A stretch of DNA of 64,000 nt from Paramacrobiotus metropolitanus (Eukaryota; Tardigrada; Eutardigrada; Parachela; Macrobiotidae), in the NCBI RefSeq assembly GCF_019649055.1, contig NW_026570325.1, positions 248,001-312,000 of the forward strand, written 5' to 3'. Positions within the stretch are counted from its first letter, which is position 1. Each line of letters begins with the position of its first letter. Of the stretch, positions 8,456-18,078 are shown one piece after another. A model generated the notes under the pieces. That model worked only from the letters and a program-made list of their open reading frames with translations. It ran no database searches and was not told the DNA's origin. The translations under genes and the position numbers were made by a program.

Positions 8456-9987
8456 TCACTATAGAAGTTAAATAACGCTAACTCGAATTTGCCGTTAATC
8501 GGTTGAACGACGCCTTCGATCGGTCTAATATGTCTCTCCATGTAAACATGTGGACTCGGTATAAACATAAATTTATCAGTATTAAACTTTTCAGTTCTAT
8601 CGAAACACGCTTTTACTGTATCCATATTAGTACCAGGATTTAATAGGATTTTATCGCGAGCGAAAACTTTAATTGATTTGAAGCGTTCACCACGATAAAC
8701 AGAATCTATTCTAGGCGACTCGGAAAATTCCCAAGTCTTATTATTAGCGGCGAGGTCAGTTGGCCTAACTGGTTCCTCTATATTTGGCGCAGAATCAGTA
8801 TTGACTACCGGTTCTACATTTACAATTATTAGCTTGGACGCGTCAAATTTTGATTTATTATTTGATAACAATTCACTAGTGCCTGGTATAGTTTCGCTTT
8901 TGGCTACTTTATCCGGTTGGTAAGAATCGATATTCGTATTATTACATACGATATTCCCATATTCACCGTTCGGTGCGAAATGTGATCTACATCTCGTAGT
9001 CGGTTCATCTTTATCAAATTCCTTAACTGAAACTTCTTCGATGAATTTTGCTTTCGGTTCGCGATTAGCTTTAATAATGCCCACCGTCTCCGGCGGAACA
9101 TTATCCGGTTTATACTTTTCTATCAATCGATATGGTAATTTACAGATTTGTTCCGGTTTTAATTTAATCAAATCTTCCAGCTCGGAACGCAATACATACG
9201 GTATAAAGAATTCTGCCTTAGTAAACGCGTCCTTTAATTGTTGCTGTTTATCCAACAACAACCGGAATTCGTCTACAAAGACGGATTCGATTTTAGCCAT
9301 TATTTCCTTGGCTTCCTCGCGACTTACGCCCGTTATTGGCGTACTATCGTCTTCCAGGAAAAGAATATCCTGTCGAGACTTATGAAATAATTCGGTAAGT
9401 TCCTATACCTCAAATACAAAAACTCGATATTCTTGCCATAACACGCCAAATGACAAATTCTGTGCCGGTGATCTAATTTCATTCTTGCCCGTGGCTTTTG
9501 CCACGGGTAGCGGAACAATTTCGGTTTTAGCGGTCGATTTATTTTTAATAATAGTAGTATTGATAGCGGGTTCCGATGCCACGGGTATCGGAACAATTTC
9601 GTTAATAGTATTCGGTTTCGATATTTCTAATGTACTTGGATTCGCTACAGTAACGGTATTAATTGTGCGGATCCATTGCATTGCATTATTGCGCACAGTA
9701 TAAGTAGTGTTTGCCAAATAATCTTGGCCTAATAATACTTTTACATCATCGACGGTCGGTTTAATATAGAACGAGTGATCGGTAACTTTTCCATAAATAC
9801 TTATAGTAGCGACACAATAATGTGTCACTAGGAATCCGCGCGTGCCGCCGATTCCCTTAATATTTAACGGTTTAATTAGCGGTATTTTAGTTAATTTTAA
9901 TTCGTCGACATATTCATTAGAAATAAGCGACGTTTCGGCTCCAGTATCGACCATTATACGCGTTGAGTGACCCTGGACAAATCCCAT
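8413..9987 (-). CDS. Pol: aspartic protease and protease-RT linker, split by one amber codon
   Basis: The first part (9987-9406) is a retropepsin-like protease: active site MVDTGAETSLI near residue 12, flap region IKGIGGTRGF, and the conserved VLLGQDYL. The stop TAG lies at 9405-9403; the same frame then continues open to 8413, with coding-like sequence immediately after it, including a second conserved pol segment (FKSIKVFARDKILLNPG). Protease and linker are therefore one frame with a single in-frame TAG, which may be a point mutation or a readthrough site. The protease frame differs from that of gag. Confidence 0.87.
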
Positions 9988-10174
9988 CTGGGTTAGCGGG
10001 GTGCGCGTTTTGGTTCATTTAGAGAATCGGTAGTAGAATAGTTTACGTTAATATCGCTATTATTCATTTCGTAATTATTCGGTTCAGTTAGCTCGGTGAT
10101 TCGGATACCTTTAATTCTTATAGTTTCAGTAGTATCCGGCGGTTCACCAGGCAACAGGGGAGTATCGCCGGAAT

Positions 10175-10534
10175 CTACTCCCCGTTGTCGTTTTCCTGGC
10201 TATCGGTTGGAGCAGAAGAACTCTGCTGCGGCGGTGGTGTTCCTGACGTCGGCCTAGGACCATACTGTTGGCCTGCCGGACGCCGCGACTGCGAATTATT
10301 ACGGGAGCGACCACCATTAGGCGTGCTTGCTCCACTACCACTTTGACTGCCACGACCACGGTAGAAATCCCGAGCGTATCGGCGATTCCCGGTTACCGGA
10401 TCGTGATACGATAGGTAAATAGGATTTTCGGATCGCGGCACGTCTTTAAACTGACATGCTTCATAATAATGTCCCCAGACATCACACTGTTGACAATATT
10501 CGACAACACGACCATTTCTCATCTCCTTCTCCAA
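10175..10534 (-). CDS. Gag: nucleocapsid with CCHC zinc knuckle
   Basis: Near residue 14 is CQQCDVWGHYYEAC (C-x2-C-x4-H-x4-C), the retroviral zinc knuckle that binds and packages RNA. A basic, Gly/Arg/Ser-rich tail follows. The frame is open upstream of the ATG to about 10610 and equals the frame of the main gag ORF, so this is the C-terminus of gag, separated by a short stretch in another frame. It ends just before protease. Confidence 0.85.
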   Translation of the reverse strand: MEKEMRNGRVVEYCQQCDVWGHYYEACQFKDVPRSENPIYLSYHDPVTGNRRYARDFYRGRGSQSGSGASTPNGGRSRNNSQSRRPAGQQYGPRPTSGTPPPQQSSSAPTDSQENDNGE

Positions 10535-10577
10535 TCTTGGAGTTCGGTCAGTATTTTCTGGAATGCGTCCAGAATTC

Positions 10578-10796
10578 TCAGCCCATAACTGAGATCGATT
10601 CTGATTGCTGATTGCCGGTATTATTGTTGTTATTGTTACTGGCCGGTCTTACATTGCCACTATCATTGGCTTTATTAGCTGGTCTAACATTACTGTTATT
10701 AGCAGGTCGGTACGGTCGCCTATTCCCATTACCGTTGGGACGCGGCGGACTGGCGGCCGCTGCTGCGTAGCTTACTGGTTTCGGTTGGGACTGCAC
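10578..10796 (-). CDS. Gag: low-complexity linker in a shifted frame
   Basis: An Asn/Pro/Ala/Arg-rich segment (PANNSNVRPANKAND) joining the gag capsid region to the zinc knuckle. It starts at a GTG and is open upstream to a run of A residues near 10.83 kb (TAAAAAC in sense). It lies one frame away from gag; a second, compensating shift near 10.61 kb returns to the gag frame. Two opposite one-base changes in this copy explain this best. Confidence 0.6.
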   Translation of the reverse strand: MQSQPKPVSYAAAAASPPRPNGNGNRRPYRPANNSNVRPANKANDSGNVRPASNNNNNNTGNQQSESISVMG

Positions 10797-12061
10797 CGTA
10801 CGAACGGTAGCAGAATCGGTATCCTGTTGGCGTTTTTACTTCCAACAGGTACTACGTACTTATCGGGATTACTCGACGATAAGTATCGGATAATTTCGAG
10901 GAATTTCTCCGGCGTTTGCGGATCCATAACTTCTAACTTATCGTGCAAACGTTCATGCGTTCGCACACCCTTTACCAAAAGAGTGACGATTTGTTCCGGA
11001 GAACCGGTAAAACCAGCACGATCGCGCAGAGTCATCATCGATTGGAAATACGCTTCAAGCGTTTCCTGCCCTGGGCGATAAGTACGGCTAGTTAATTCGG
11101 CTAATGCATTAACCGTGCGTCGGGTATCACCGAACCGCGCGATCAACTGTGCACGCCATTCCCGGTATGTAGTCGGCTTGCTACTCGAGGCGATTAAACC
11201 ATTATACCAAATAATGGCCTCGTCCTTTAAGCAATATGCTAATTCGGTAATCTTACGAGTATCGCTATTCCATCGGTTTTCTTCGGCAGCTTGCTCGAAC
11301 TTAATCAAGAAGCTGTCGATATCTTCCTTGCTTCCATTATAAGACGGCCTAGGAACTGGCTGTCTCATCGCATCTGCGAGATCGGCTTTCCTAATGGGAC
11401 TATTAGTCCGACTAGTTCGCTTGTTCATTCTACGGAGTTCCTCGCGCACGGCATCACAAATGACCGCTGCGTCGGTCGAGGTTACTCGCTCTTTACTTGG
11501 ACGATACTCGAAACTAGGTGCCGATTCCATGCGGGAATGCTGGGTTTCGGTATTACCAGCCCGCACTCGTATCACCGGTCGCTCTTCGTATTCGCCCTGG
11601 CTTTCGTTAGCGGCGCTTAATAACTGTTGATACTTCGCTAATAAATCGTTATATTTATTAGCTAAACCATTATACTGTACACGACTATTCTCAACAATTG
11701 TCTCAAGTTCGCCAATTGTTTTTAGACGATCATTCGATTCTGTCGATAGTTGACCGATTGATTGGAACGCTTCTAGATACTGTTCCTGTGATTTACGTAC
11801 CGATATATCGGCATTCTGCAGATCTAGTTTCAATCGGTCAATCGCATTATCACGTTCGATAACTTTCTCTCGCAGGCCGATCGCGGCGTCATGCGCCTTC
11901 TGATGGGCGCCCTTCGATGTGCGTAATTGTTCCTGCAAGCTATCTCTCTCTTTCTTCCATTCATCTTTTTCCTTTTTTAACTCATCTCGCTCTTTCTTCA
12001 TATCTGATATAACCCGATCGCGATGGTTTAAACCAGATTCGGCTTTCTTTAATCTATTCAC
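10772..12061 (-). CDS. Gag: coiled coil and capsid-like domain
   Basis: 429 codons. Residues ~1-140 form a long, highly charged coiled coil (repeated KKERDELKKEKDEW heptads). Residues ~235-400 resemble the Retrotrans_gag/Ty3 capsid family: RPSYNGSKEDIDSFLIKFEQ, ITELAYCLKDEAIIWYNGL, TYREWRAQLIARFGD, RPGQETLEAYFQSMMTLRDR. The protein would assemble the particle. The frame is open upstream of the first ATG and abuts the ORF at 12091-12714 in another frame, again suggesting a one-base shift. Confidence 0.88.
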   Translation of the reverse strand: MNRLKKAESGLNHRDRVISDMKKERDELKKEKDEWKKERDSLQEQLRTSKGAHQKAHDAAIGLREKVIERDNAIDRLKLDLQNADISVRKSQEQYLEAFQSIGQLSTESNDRLKTIGELETIVENSRVQYNGLANKYNDLLAKYQQLLSAANESQGEYEERPVIRVRAGNTETQHSRMESAPSFEYRPSKERVTSTDAAVICDAVREELRRMNKRTSRTNSPIRKADLADAMRQPVPRPSYNGSKEDIDSFLIKFEQAAEENRWNSDTRKITELAYCLKDEAIIWYNGLIASSSKPTTYREWRAQLIARFGDTRRTVNALAELTSRTYRPGQETLEAYFQSMMTLRDRAGFTGSPEQIVTLLVKGVRTHERLHDKLEVMDPQTPEKFLEIIRYLSSSNPDKYVVPVGSKNANRIPILLPFVRCSPNRNQ

Positions 12062-12090
12062 AAAATCGGCATTGTCAACTTGAAGTTGAA

Positions 12091-12714
12091 CTATGGTGTT
12101 GCTCGCTTTGCAGCACCTATCACTGCTACCTTTTCTCCGGTAGACGGTATCAGGCTTACGGGCGTTAAATCACGACCCAGCGCCTTATCGATTAAGTTCG
12201 GACTACTATGTGCCTTTTGAAATCTAGGCACTACAGTTTGCGGTTCATCGTCATCTGACGTTTCGGTTTCTTTATCCAGTTCGGCTGGATCAATTAATGA
12301 GACCGACGATAACGTCGATCCAATCGATTCGACACTACTATCAGACTTTTCGATATTTGCCGGTGGTATTTCAGAATTAAATTCTGAAATTTCCTCATCA
12401 AGGTTTATCTGAACGGCCGGTAAAACTGTCACTTCCGTTTCATCTGACACTGGGAAATCTGCCAACGGCTTTCGCTTATTATTATTTACTCGCTTTTTTA
12501 CTTGCGGTAATTCTTGGTGAAAGAACGATACACCCGTACTGGTAATTTCTTTCACTTTATTGCGCGTTATTTTCCCAGGAGGCTGAATTACTTCCTCGCT
12601 GGGTCGGTTCGTATCACTGTCATCACTATCAGACTGATTGCGGATTATCCGCCCGGCTGATCGCACTGCCTCAGCGGCGAAATGCTTAACTTTAGCTAGC
12701 GGTGTTCGGTGCAT
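12091..12714 (-). CDS. Gag N-terminal extension (probable)
   Basis: 207 codons, first ORF after the leader repeats. It starts with a basic helix (TPLAKVKHFAAEAVRSAGRI), then is acidic and Ser-rich with no known domain. It ends 30 bases before the gag ATG, but the gag frame is open across the junction, so it is probably the N-terminus of gag with a shift near 12.12 kb. A separate small protein is the alternative. Confidence 0.55.
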   Translation of the reverse strand: MHRTPLAKVKHFAAEAVRSAGRIIRNQSDSDDSDTNRPSEEVIQPPGKITRNKVKEITSTGVSFFHQELPQVKKRVNNNKRKPLADFPVSDETEVTVLPAVQINLDEEISEFNSEIPPANIEKSDSSVESIGSTLSSVSLIDPAELDKETETSDDDEPQTVVPRFQKAHSSPNLIDKALGRDLTPVSLIPSTGEKVAVIGAAKRATP

Positions 12715-12949
12715 TTCAGAATTATCGAAAAATAAACGATAATTCTCACGATTATACTGTAGTAACTCGTACGGTAGATCATGCGGTAAATCTATTTCTA
12801 ATTCCCATAATTGGGTCGGTTCGTCGATAAAATCAATTAAATCGCGTAGCGATTTCCGATTCGGGTCTAATAAAATATACTGAGCAATTTCGATTAATAG
12901 TTTACCGAATTATCGGTAAATTAACATTACATCAGCGGTGTACAACCTA

Positions 12950-13440
12950 ACTATTTCGGCAATAGGTTCGGTAATAATCGTAGAAGTATCAACAATTATA
13001 ATTACGGCAGCTTAGCACGGTTGCTTTTCAGCTTCCGTGGTCGGTGAACTTTACAGTAAATGTTCGATAAATTCGGTTTATTAATTCTGGTATTTCTGCC
13101 AGAAAATAATACGGCTAAATGTAAACGATTTCCACAAGGAAATCGAAAACTACACGTTAATTTTATCGATGATTACGATAATACGGCGATGTAGCACAGA
13201 TGCTTTTACAGCTTCTGTGTTCGGTTAGATTTCGATATGAATATCTAATAATTTCGGTTCGTTAATTCTGGTATTTCAAACCAGAAATTATTGCGGTTTA
13301 ATATCAGCGATTTCAATAAAGAAATCAGTAATCAGACGGTATTATTATCGATTATACGATAATACGGCAATATGATACAGATGCTTTACAGCTTCTGTAA
13401 GCGGTTATCAATTTCAGAAAGGATCGATAATTTCCTTCTA
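12950..13440 (-). repeat. Leader repeats: ~180-nt tandem units with conserved stem-loops
   Basis: About 2.7 diverged units upstream of gag. The same hairpin recurs at 13016-13039, 13195-13219 and 13376-13399 (spacing 179 and 181). A second stem-loop (TTCTGG/CCAGAA) recurs at 13085-13104 and 13263-13290. A third (GATTTC/GAAATC) recurs at 13127-13144 and 13309-13326. The units differ in sequence but keep pairing, as expected for a functional RNA such as a packaging signal or translational element. Confidence 0.8.
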
Positions 13441-13870
13441 AAATTATTCGGTAACAAGGCCTAGACGACCTTGATCGGTATCTGCAATTTTGCAGCGGCT
13501 TACCTGCTAGCTGACGTGACGACTGCTGAAGGTGATGCGGTCGACGCTCGCTTGCTTGGTTGCTTGCTTGCTTGCTTGCTTCCGAAATTGTCGTCCGGAC
13601 GCAGACTCGCTTTTCCCGCTTCAGCTTCCGCTCAGAAGAATGCCTGGACTGTGGGCTTTCTTCTGGTATCCGAAAGAGACGGGTTCCGATCGGTGGTGAC
13701 GGGAAATCAGCTCAGGAACTCCGCGATGTCGGGCTACTGACGCTGGCACTTCCTCGTCGCTTGTGTACGGCTGCTGTCCACACTTCGCTGTAGGCGGAAG
13801 GCAGACTCGGTGGCCGATACAGAGAAATCCGGTAATGCGCGCTATTGACTACGCGCCAGGTAAATTAAAT
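13441..13870 (-). other. Candidate 5' LTR/leader start; contains (GCTT)n and a splice-donor-like site
   Basis: This stretch separates the leader repeats from the kinase gene. It is more GC-rich than the element body and has a GCTT tetranucleotide run at about 13549-13580. In element sense, CAGGTAAGC at about 13490-13500 would be a good splice donor. I found no second LTR copy, target duplication or primer-binding site, so calling it LTR is inference from position only. Confidence 0.3.
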
Positions 13871-14108
13871 CAAAATTAAAGGGATACGGGAATCTTATTG
13901 CATCTCACCATGTCAGCGTGGTGCTCACGCTGCTCAGGAAAAACAGAAGAAACACCAGCCACAAAACGATCTTTTATTAGTTCTCGAAGAAAACAATAAA
14001 GGCACAATGCCCAAAACACAATCTCATGCGGGAAAACACGGTCGAGCTGTAGAATGTAGAATTCTACAGCGAGGCTGATCACTGAATGAGAAAACCGATC
14101 GTAGATCG

Positions 14109-14904
14109 GTGAATCGAAAAAGCAAAATCACGTGCATGTGTGCACTGTGCAAAACAAAGCCCATCGGAAGTGGCGCGACTCACCTATACGGCGGCACCAC
14201 TGCTCTGACACAGCTTTGTTGCGGCTTGAACACCTCAGTGGATCCCGTTACCACAGCCACTGATGTTTTCAGTTTAGGTTGCACCGTCATCGAAATGTTT
14301 CAACGCAAGCCACCGGAATGGGCCGCACCGGGTGACGTTAGGCACGAGCAGAATTTGAAGCCAGATCAAAGTTTAGGGGATTTTTATCACAATTTATGGG
14401 AGTTGTTACACAAGGAAGCTGTACCCGTCATTTATCCACATGTATACCAAGATTTCTGGAATGGTTATAACGCTCAACACTTTATCAAACAATGTTTCAG
14501 AAGCGCAACTTTTAGACCATCATGTGCCATGTTGATGGAAGATGACTTTGTCAACGACGTTTCGTCTGACTCGTTTGGCAGCAGCTGTCAGTACTGTTTT
14601 GATACAACAGAGATCATTCGACAGGATGACAGCGGTACAACCTACAGCGCAACGATTACCGATCGCGGGGATTTTACTGGTGACGATGTTGTAACGGTTA
14701 AAATAATCCCGTTATTTAAGGGCACCACGGACACCAAAGCAGATATACTGAAGTCGGCCCACTCTTATCAACCGAAATGCGACAAACTAAAAGAGTTACT
14801 TCAATTACGAAATAAGCATACAATCGCGCATCACAAAGCTACCATCAGAAGAAAACTCGCCGTGGGAGAAGCAACGGTTGAATTGTTGATGGACAAATGG
14901 ACTG
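14109..14904 (+). CDS. Pseudokinase gene A, exon with C-lobe of one domain and N-lobe of the next
   Basis: The open frame encodes the end of a kinase C-lobe (TATDVFSLGCTVIEMF, equivalent to DxWSxGC; then FIKQCFRSATFRPS, subdomain XI). It is followed directly by the N-lobe of a second domain (DDVVTVKIIPLF, equivalent to VAIK; LLQLRNKHTIAHHKAT; VELLMDKW). The exon ends at 14904 with donor GTATGT, phase 1, and joins the exon at 17271. The 5' side lacks the catalytic loop; the exon start is unclear and lies just beside the retroelement. The given start is the first in-frame ATG. STE/MAP3K-like similarity is a family guess. Confidence 0.6.
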
Positions 14905-15119
14905 GTATGTGGGGAGAGATAAAGTTTTTATAATATGTATTCCCGTAAGAAGTCGCGACAATTTAAAATACTGCCATGTTTATGATAACTTTGCCTCCAG
15001 CCTTACAATAATTTTTCAGGCAGCTAGGTATTTTACCGCGTTTCGATCGACAAACCTGCCTTTGTCGAATTTACCGCACAGTGCAGCAAAACCTGAACGC
15101 TATCTTGTCACAGTTAAAC

Positions 15120-15400
15120 CGTCCTGACGGATGAACTGTCCGCCTGACAATTTTGCCTGTAAGCTGGCAAAACCGCCCGCCCTCGAATATGCAGTCCTGG
15201 TCGTTCACAACGTCGAACAAAGCAGAAAAAACCTGGGTGGGAAAAGTTTACGGCGGACGGTTTTTTGGACCGCCGAACGGTTTTGTCGCTCACAGGCAAA
15301 AGCGTCCGGCGGACGGTTATTCATTCCGGACGGTTTTGCAGGTTGCAATCTTGCAGGGTGTCCCTACCGTACAGAGAGAGGGTTTCTGGTTCATATAGCG
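15120..15400 (+). repeat. GC-rich cluster of GGACGGTTTT/AAAACCGTCC words
   Basis: Within the kinase A intron, GGCGGACGGTT-like words occur at least four times in direct and inverted orientation (for example near 15255, 15280, 15310 and 15335). Looks like a decayed minisatellite or foldback end; no gene seen. Confidence 0.4.
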
Positions 15401-15410
15401 ATGAGGACTG

Positions 15411-16780
15411 ACAGTGGACTGTAAAAACCTGTTACATTCGGTCCTCGACCGAATGACCAATAAAACAAATGGCCGAGACCGAATGACCAATAAACAGGAA
15501 ACGCGCAGGACTTTGAACGCCTGCATCTTGCGCATTTTCCAACGAAAACCATCAACTGATATCCCAAACGAAAGAGCACAAAATTTCAAGAATTTCGATA
15601 CCAAACAGGTCATCCTTTATCCGATTTATGAGAACATCGAGCCGTTTTAGTTTGTCGTAGACAAAGCATACGATTTCTGTGTGAGAACCGAAGACAAACA
15701 GTGGATTCAGATCTTATGTTATGTCTACGAGAAAATTTAGGTTGGTCGATTTTCTCTTAGATCCCATAAAGAACAACCTACAGAGTAAGGATGTTGCATA
15801 TCCAATATCCAAAGTGTATCCATATCCAAAATATTCTAATATCATATCCATATCCAAGGCTAGCCGGCAGGATACGGATATTTTAGGATATTATAAGATA
15901 TTTTGAGATATTTTGGATACACCGGATATGCTTGGATATAGCTTGAATTTTGTTTATCACAACAATAAAAGCTTTAGCCAAAAAATCTACGCTAGATAAC
16001 AATAACAGCTAGGCTAAGGAGCGATATTCATCTGATTCCTTTCTAGAGTTTTTGCTGAAACAAATAATGAACTAAAAGGAACAAGCTAAAAAACTGGTTA
16101 CATTCGGCCCGGCTTTGAGCAAATTGTTATCCTCGCGAACTCTTAAAAAACGATTTTTGTACCCAGTCAGTGCAGGTATTTGCGGCGCCTTCGCAGCTCT
16201 TTTGGCATCAATCGCTCCGCTTCGCGGAGCGGTTCTAAAATTGTTACCTGATTTCCCAAGAGTACAGCAAACATTTCGTGGGCGGAAAATTTGTCCACAG
16301 GCTTTTGTTTAGCATTTGGCAGTTGTTATTAAAGGAAATGCTACAGCGCTTTGAACAAAGTACTCTTCACCTTACCTACTGTAGAGAGAATAGATATAAA
16401 TTTTTTTAATGTTACAACTGTAATTACAAGCGATTGCACCTCCTTGTTATTCTAGAGACTACAAATTATTTAAAAATAATTTTTTAGTTGCACAGGATAT
16501 ATCCGGATACGAAAGGATATATCCATGATATATCAGGATATATCCTGTATCCACCTCTTAGGTCTTGGATATCCACAACCCTACTACAGAGTATTTGGTA
16601 TCAAAATTCTTGAAATGTTTTTCTCTTTCGTTTGAGATATCGGTTGATGGTTTTCGTTGGGAAATGCGCTAGGAGCAGGTGCCAGGTCAACAGGCCGATT
16701 GCCAGTTCTGCATTTGCCTGTTTGAGTACAGAAAAGTGCCTGGTTGCGCGCTTTGTAACACCTTTTTGCAGTCCACTGTG
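15411..16780. repeat. Foldback repeat: ~200-bp inverted arms around a hAT-like insertion
   Basis: The left arm (15411-15615) and right arm (16592-16780) are inverted copies. Both carry CAGTGGACTGYAAAAA, GCGCATTTYCCAACGAAAAC, ATCAAYYGATATC, CAAACGAAAGAG and TTCAAGAATTTYGATACCAAA (read outside-in). Between them sits the element at 15786-16583. Entirely intronic to kinase gene A. Confidence 0.7.
15786..16583. mobile_element. Non-autonomous hAT-like element, 798 bp, with 8-bp target duplication
   Basis: Flanked by CTACAGAG on both sides (15778-15785 and 16584-16591). Termini are TAAGGATGTTGCATATCC and the inverse of TAGGGTTGTGGATATCC, with many subterminal GATATCC/GGATAT motifs in both orientations. 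An 8-bp duplication and a TAGGGTTG-type end fit hAT. No transposase ORF. Contains a perfect hairpin CGCTCCGC-TTC-GCGGAGCG at 16213-16231. Confidence 0.75.
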
Positions 16781-17270
16781 GGTACTTATTAGTACGGTAA
16801 CTAGCTCTTATGACGACATTAGCCATAAATTCCGACTTCATAATCCTACTCAGCACGTCAAAATAAGTAAGAAAGCTTGTTTTTGTCGAGCCCATAATCA
16901 GTCGGCAATTTCAGAGAGGGTAGCCAACCCAGAAACCAGTATTGCCCACAGCAGAACTGAATACTACTCTACTCTGTAGACAGAGAAGTATACTAGTAGT
17001 TAGGCGACCCGCCATTTTGTCGACCGACACTTCCTCGAACAGGCACGATGTTGACCCCTCATGACGTCGAGTTAGCGTTAAGCTAAACCGTTTTAGTATT
17101 TCATTTTCTCAGCAATTTCAGATTTTTTACTCTTGCGTTTTTACATAATCCACATATTTAATAATACACAAACTCTGTAATAACACGCACTGTTTTAATT
17201 TCTTCGCGGCAGTTGAAAATGCAGAGTTTACAGACGACGCAGGTGTATAACTGGAAGGTTATTTTGTTAG

Positions 17271-17962
17271 GCATCACCCTGGATCAACACATAAAAAGCA
17301 TAGCGCTACCATCGCGGCTGGACTATAGTTCTGTAATCAAGTGGGGAATCCAGATTACCGAGGGAGTTCGTTTTCTGCATGGAAAGAACATCGTACACGG
17401 TGACCTGAAACCAGCCAACATACTTATAGGCCGCTGGAAGAACGGCGAGCCTATATTAGTTATTGGCTGTCTCGAGCATTTCATTCGCGTCCAGGAAAGC
17501 GGCAACAGTGACGTCCGTGGCACTGAGTCGTACATGTCACCGGAAATGCTTCGGAGGCTTCATATTCGACCCGAGAATCTCTCCGACCTACCAGTCGACA
17601 TGCGAAGCATCGAATTGGGATTATCAAGCGACATCTGGAGCCTGGGATGTGTTCTTCTGGAGGTTGCAGAATGCCAGAAGGGCGTTCGCTATAAAAAACT
17701 GCGATATGACGGAAAAGACAACGTCAAAGAACGTGTTATCGAAACCCTTGTGGATGATATTAATGGACACATAACGAATACTGTGCATGGATTTGTTCCC
17801 TACTTGGACGACTCAGTCGATGATGACGAACTGAGAGGCTGTATCAGTGACTGTCTACGCACAAATAGTAGCGAAAGAATTTCTGCAGTTGAACTGAAGG
17901 GGCAATTGAAAAACCTGCTATTGGTAACGTGTAGTGTAGAAAATCGTACGTTACTCCCTTGA
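17271..17962 (+). CDS. Pseudokinase gene A, terminal C-lobe exon
   Basis: The acceptor TTTTGTTAG precedes 17271, and the exon joins 14904 in phase 1. It encodes a kinase C-lobe: GVRFLHGKNIVHGDLKPANI (HRD is HGD, with Asp and the Asn of KPxN kept), then LVIGCLEHF where DFG is expected, so the metal-binding Asp is missing. GTESYMSPE (APE region) and SDIWSLGC follow. Stop at 17960. The missing DFG Asp predicts a pseudokinase. A GTAACG donor-like site near 17932 is phase-compatible with the acceptor at 18079, so it might instead splice onward into the next module. Confidence 0.72.
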
Positions 17963-18078
17963 TAACCTAATAAGAGGGCACGGTATCGCATGTGGAGCGT
18001 ATGGTTTTCTGAAACTAAACGAATGGAATGCAGTGGCTATTTTGTTCCATAATCCAGAGATTAATTGATGTTTTTCAG

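Larger units (their letters stand above)
1..13870 (-). mobile_element. Large Ty3/gypsy-type retroelement with accessory genes, truncated by window edge
   Basis: Minus-strand block with the order leader repeats, gag, CCHC, protease, RT, RNase H, integrase, then two extra coding regions. Protease-RT-RNaseH-integrase order and the YLDD and D-D-35-E motifs place pol in the Ty3/gypsy group (Metaviridae). The 3' end lies left of base 1, so the two LTRs cannot be compared. Base composition differs from the flanks: AT-rich, with frequent CGG/CGA words. Frame breaks occur near 12.12, 10.80, 10.61, 8.46, 7.81, 6.99, 4.12, 1.35 and 0.60 kb, plus an in-frame TAG at 9403-9405; between breaks the frames are open. 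The right boundary (~13.44-13.87 kb) is an estimate. Confidence 0.88.

Noticed and set aside
10800-10840. Programmed -1 frameshift in gag
   Set aside because: The A-run site (T AAA AAC) is not a canonical slippery heptamer, and a compensating shift follows ~200 nt later, which fits two indels better.
12950-13440. CRISPR-like regular repeats
   Set aside because: Units are ~180 nt, diverged, with no spacer-repeat structure, and sit in the leader of a eukaryotic retroelement.
16213-16231. Bacterial-type terminator hairpin
   Set aside because: The perfect GC stem lies inside a hAT-like element in a eukaryotic intron; no operon context and no T-run.
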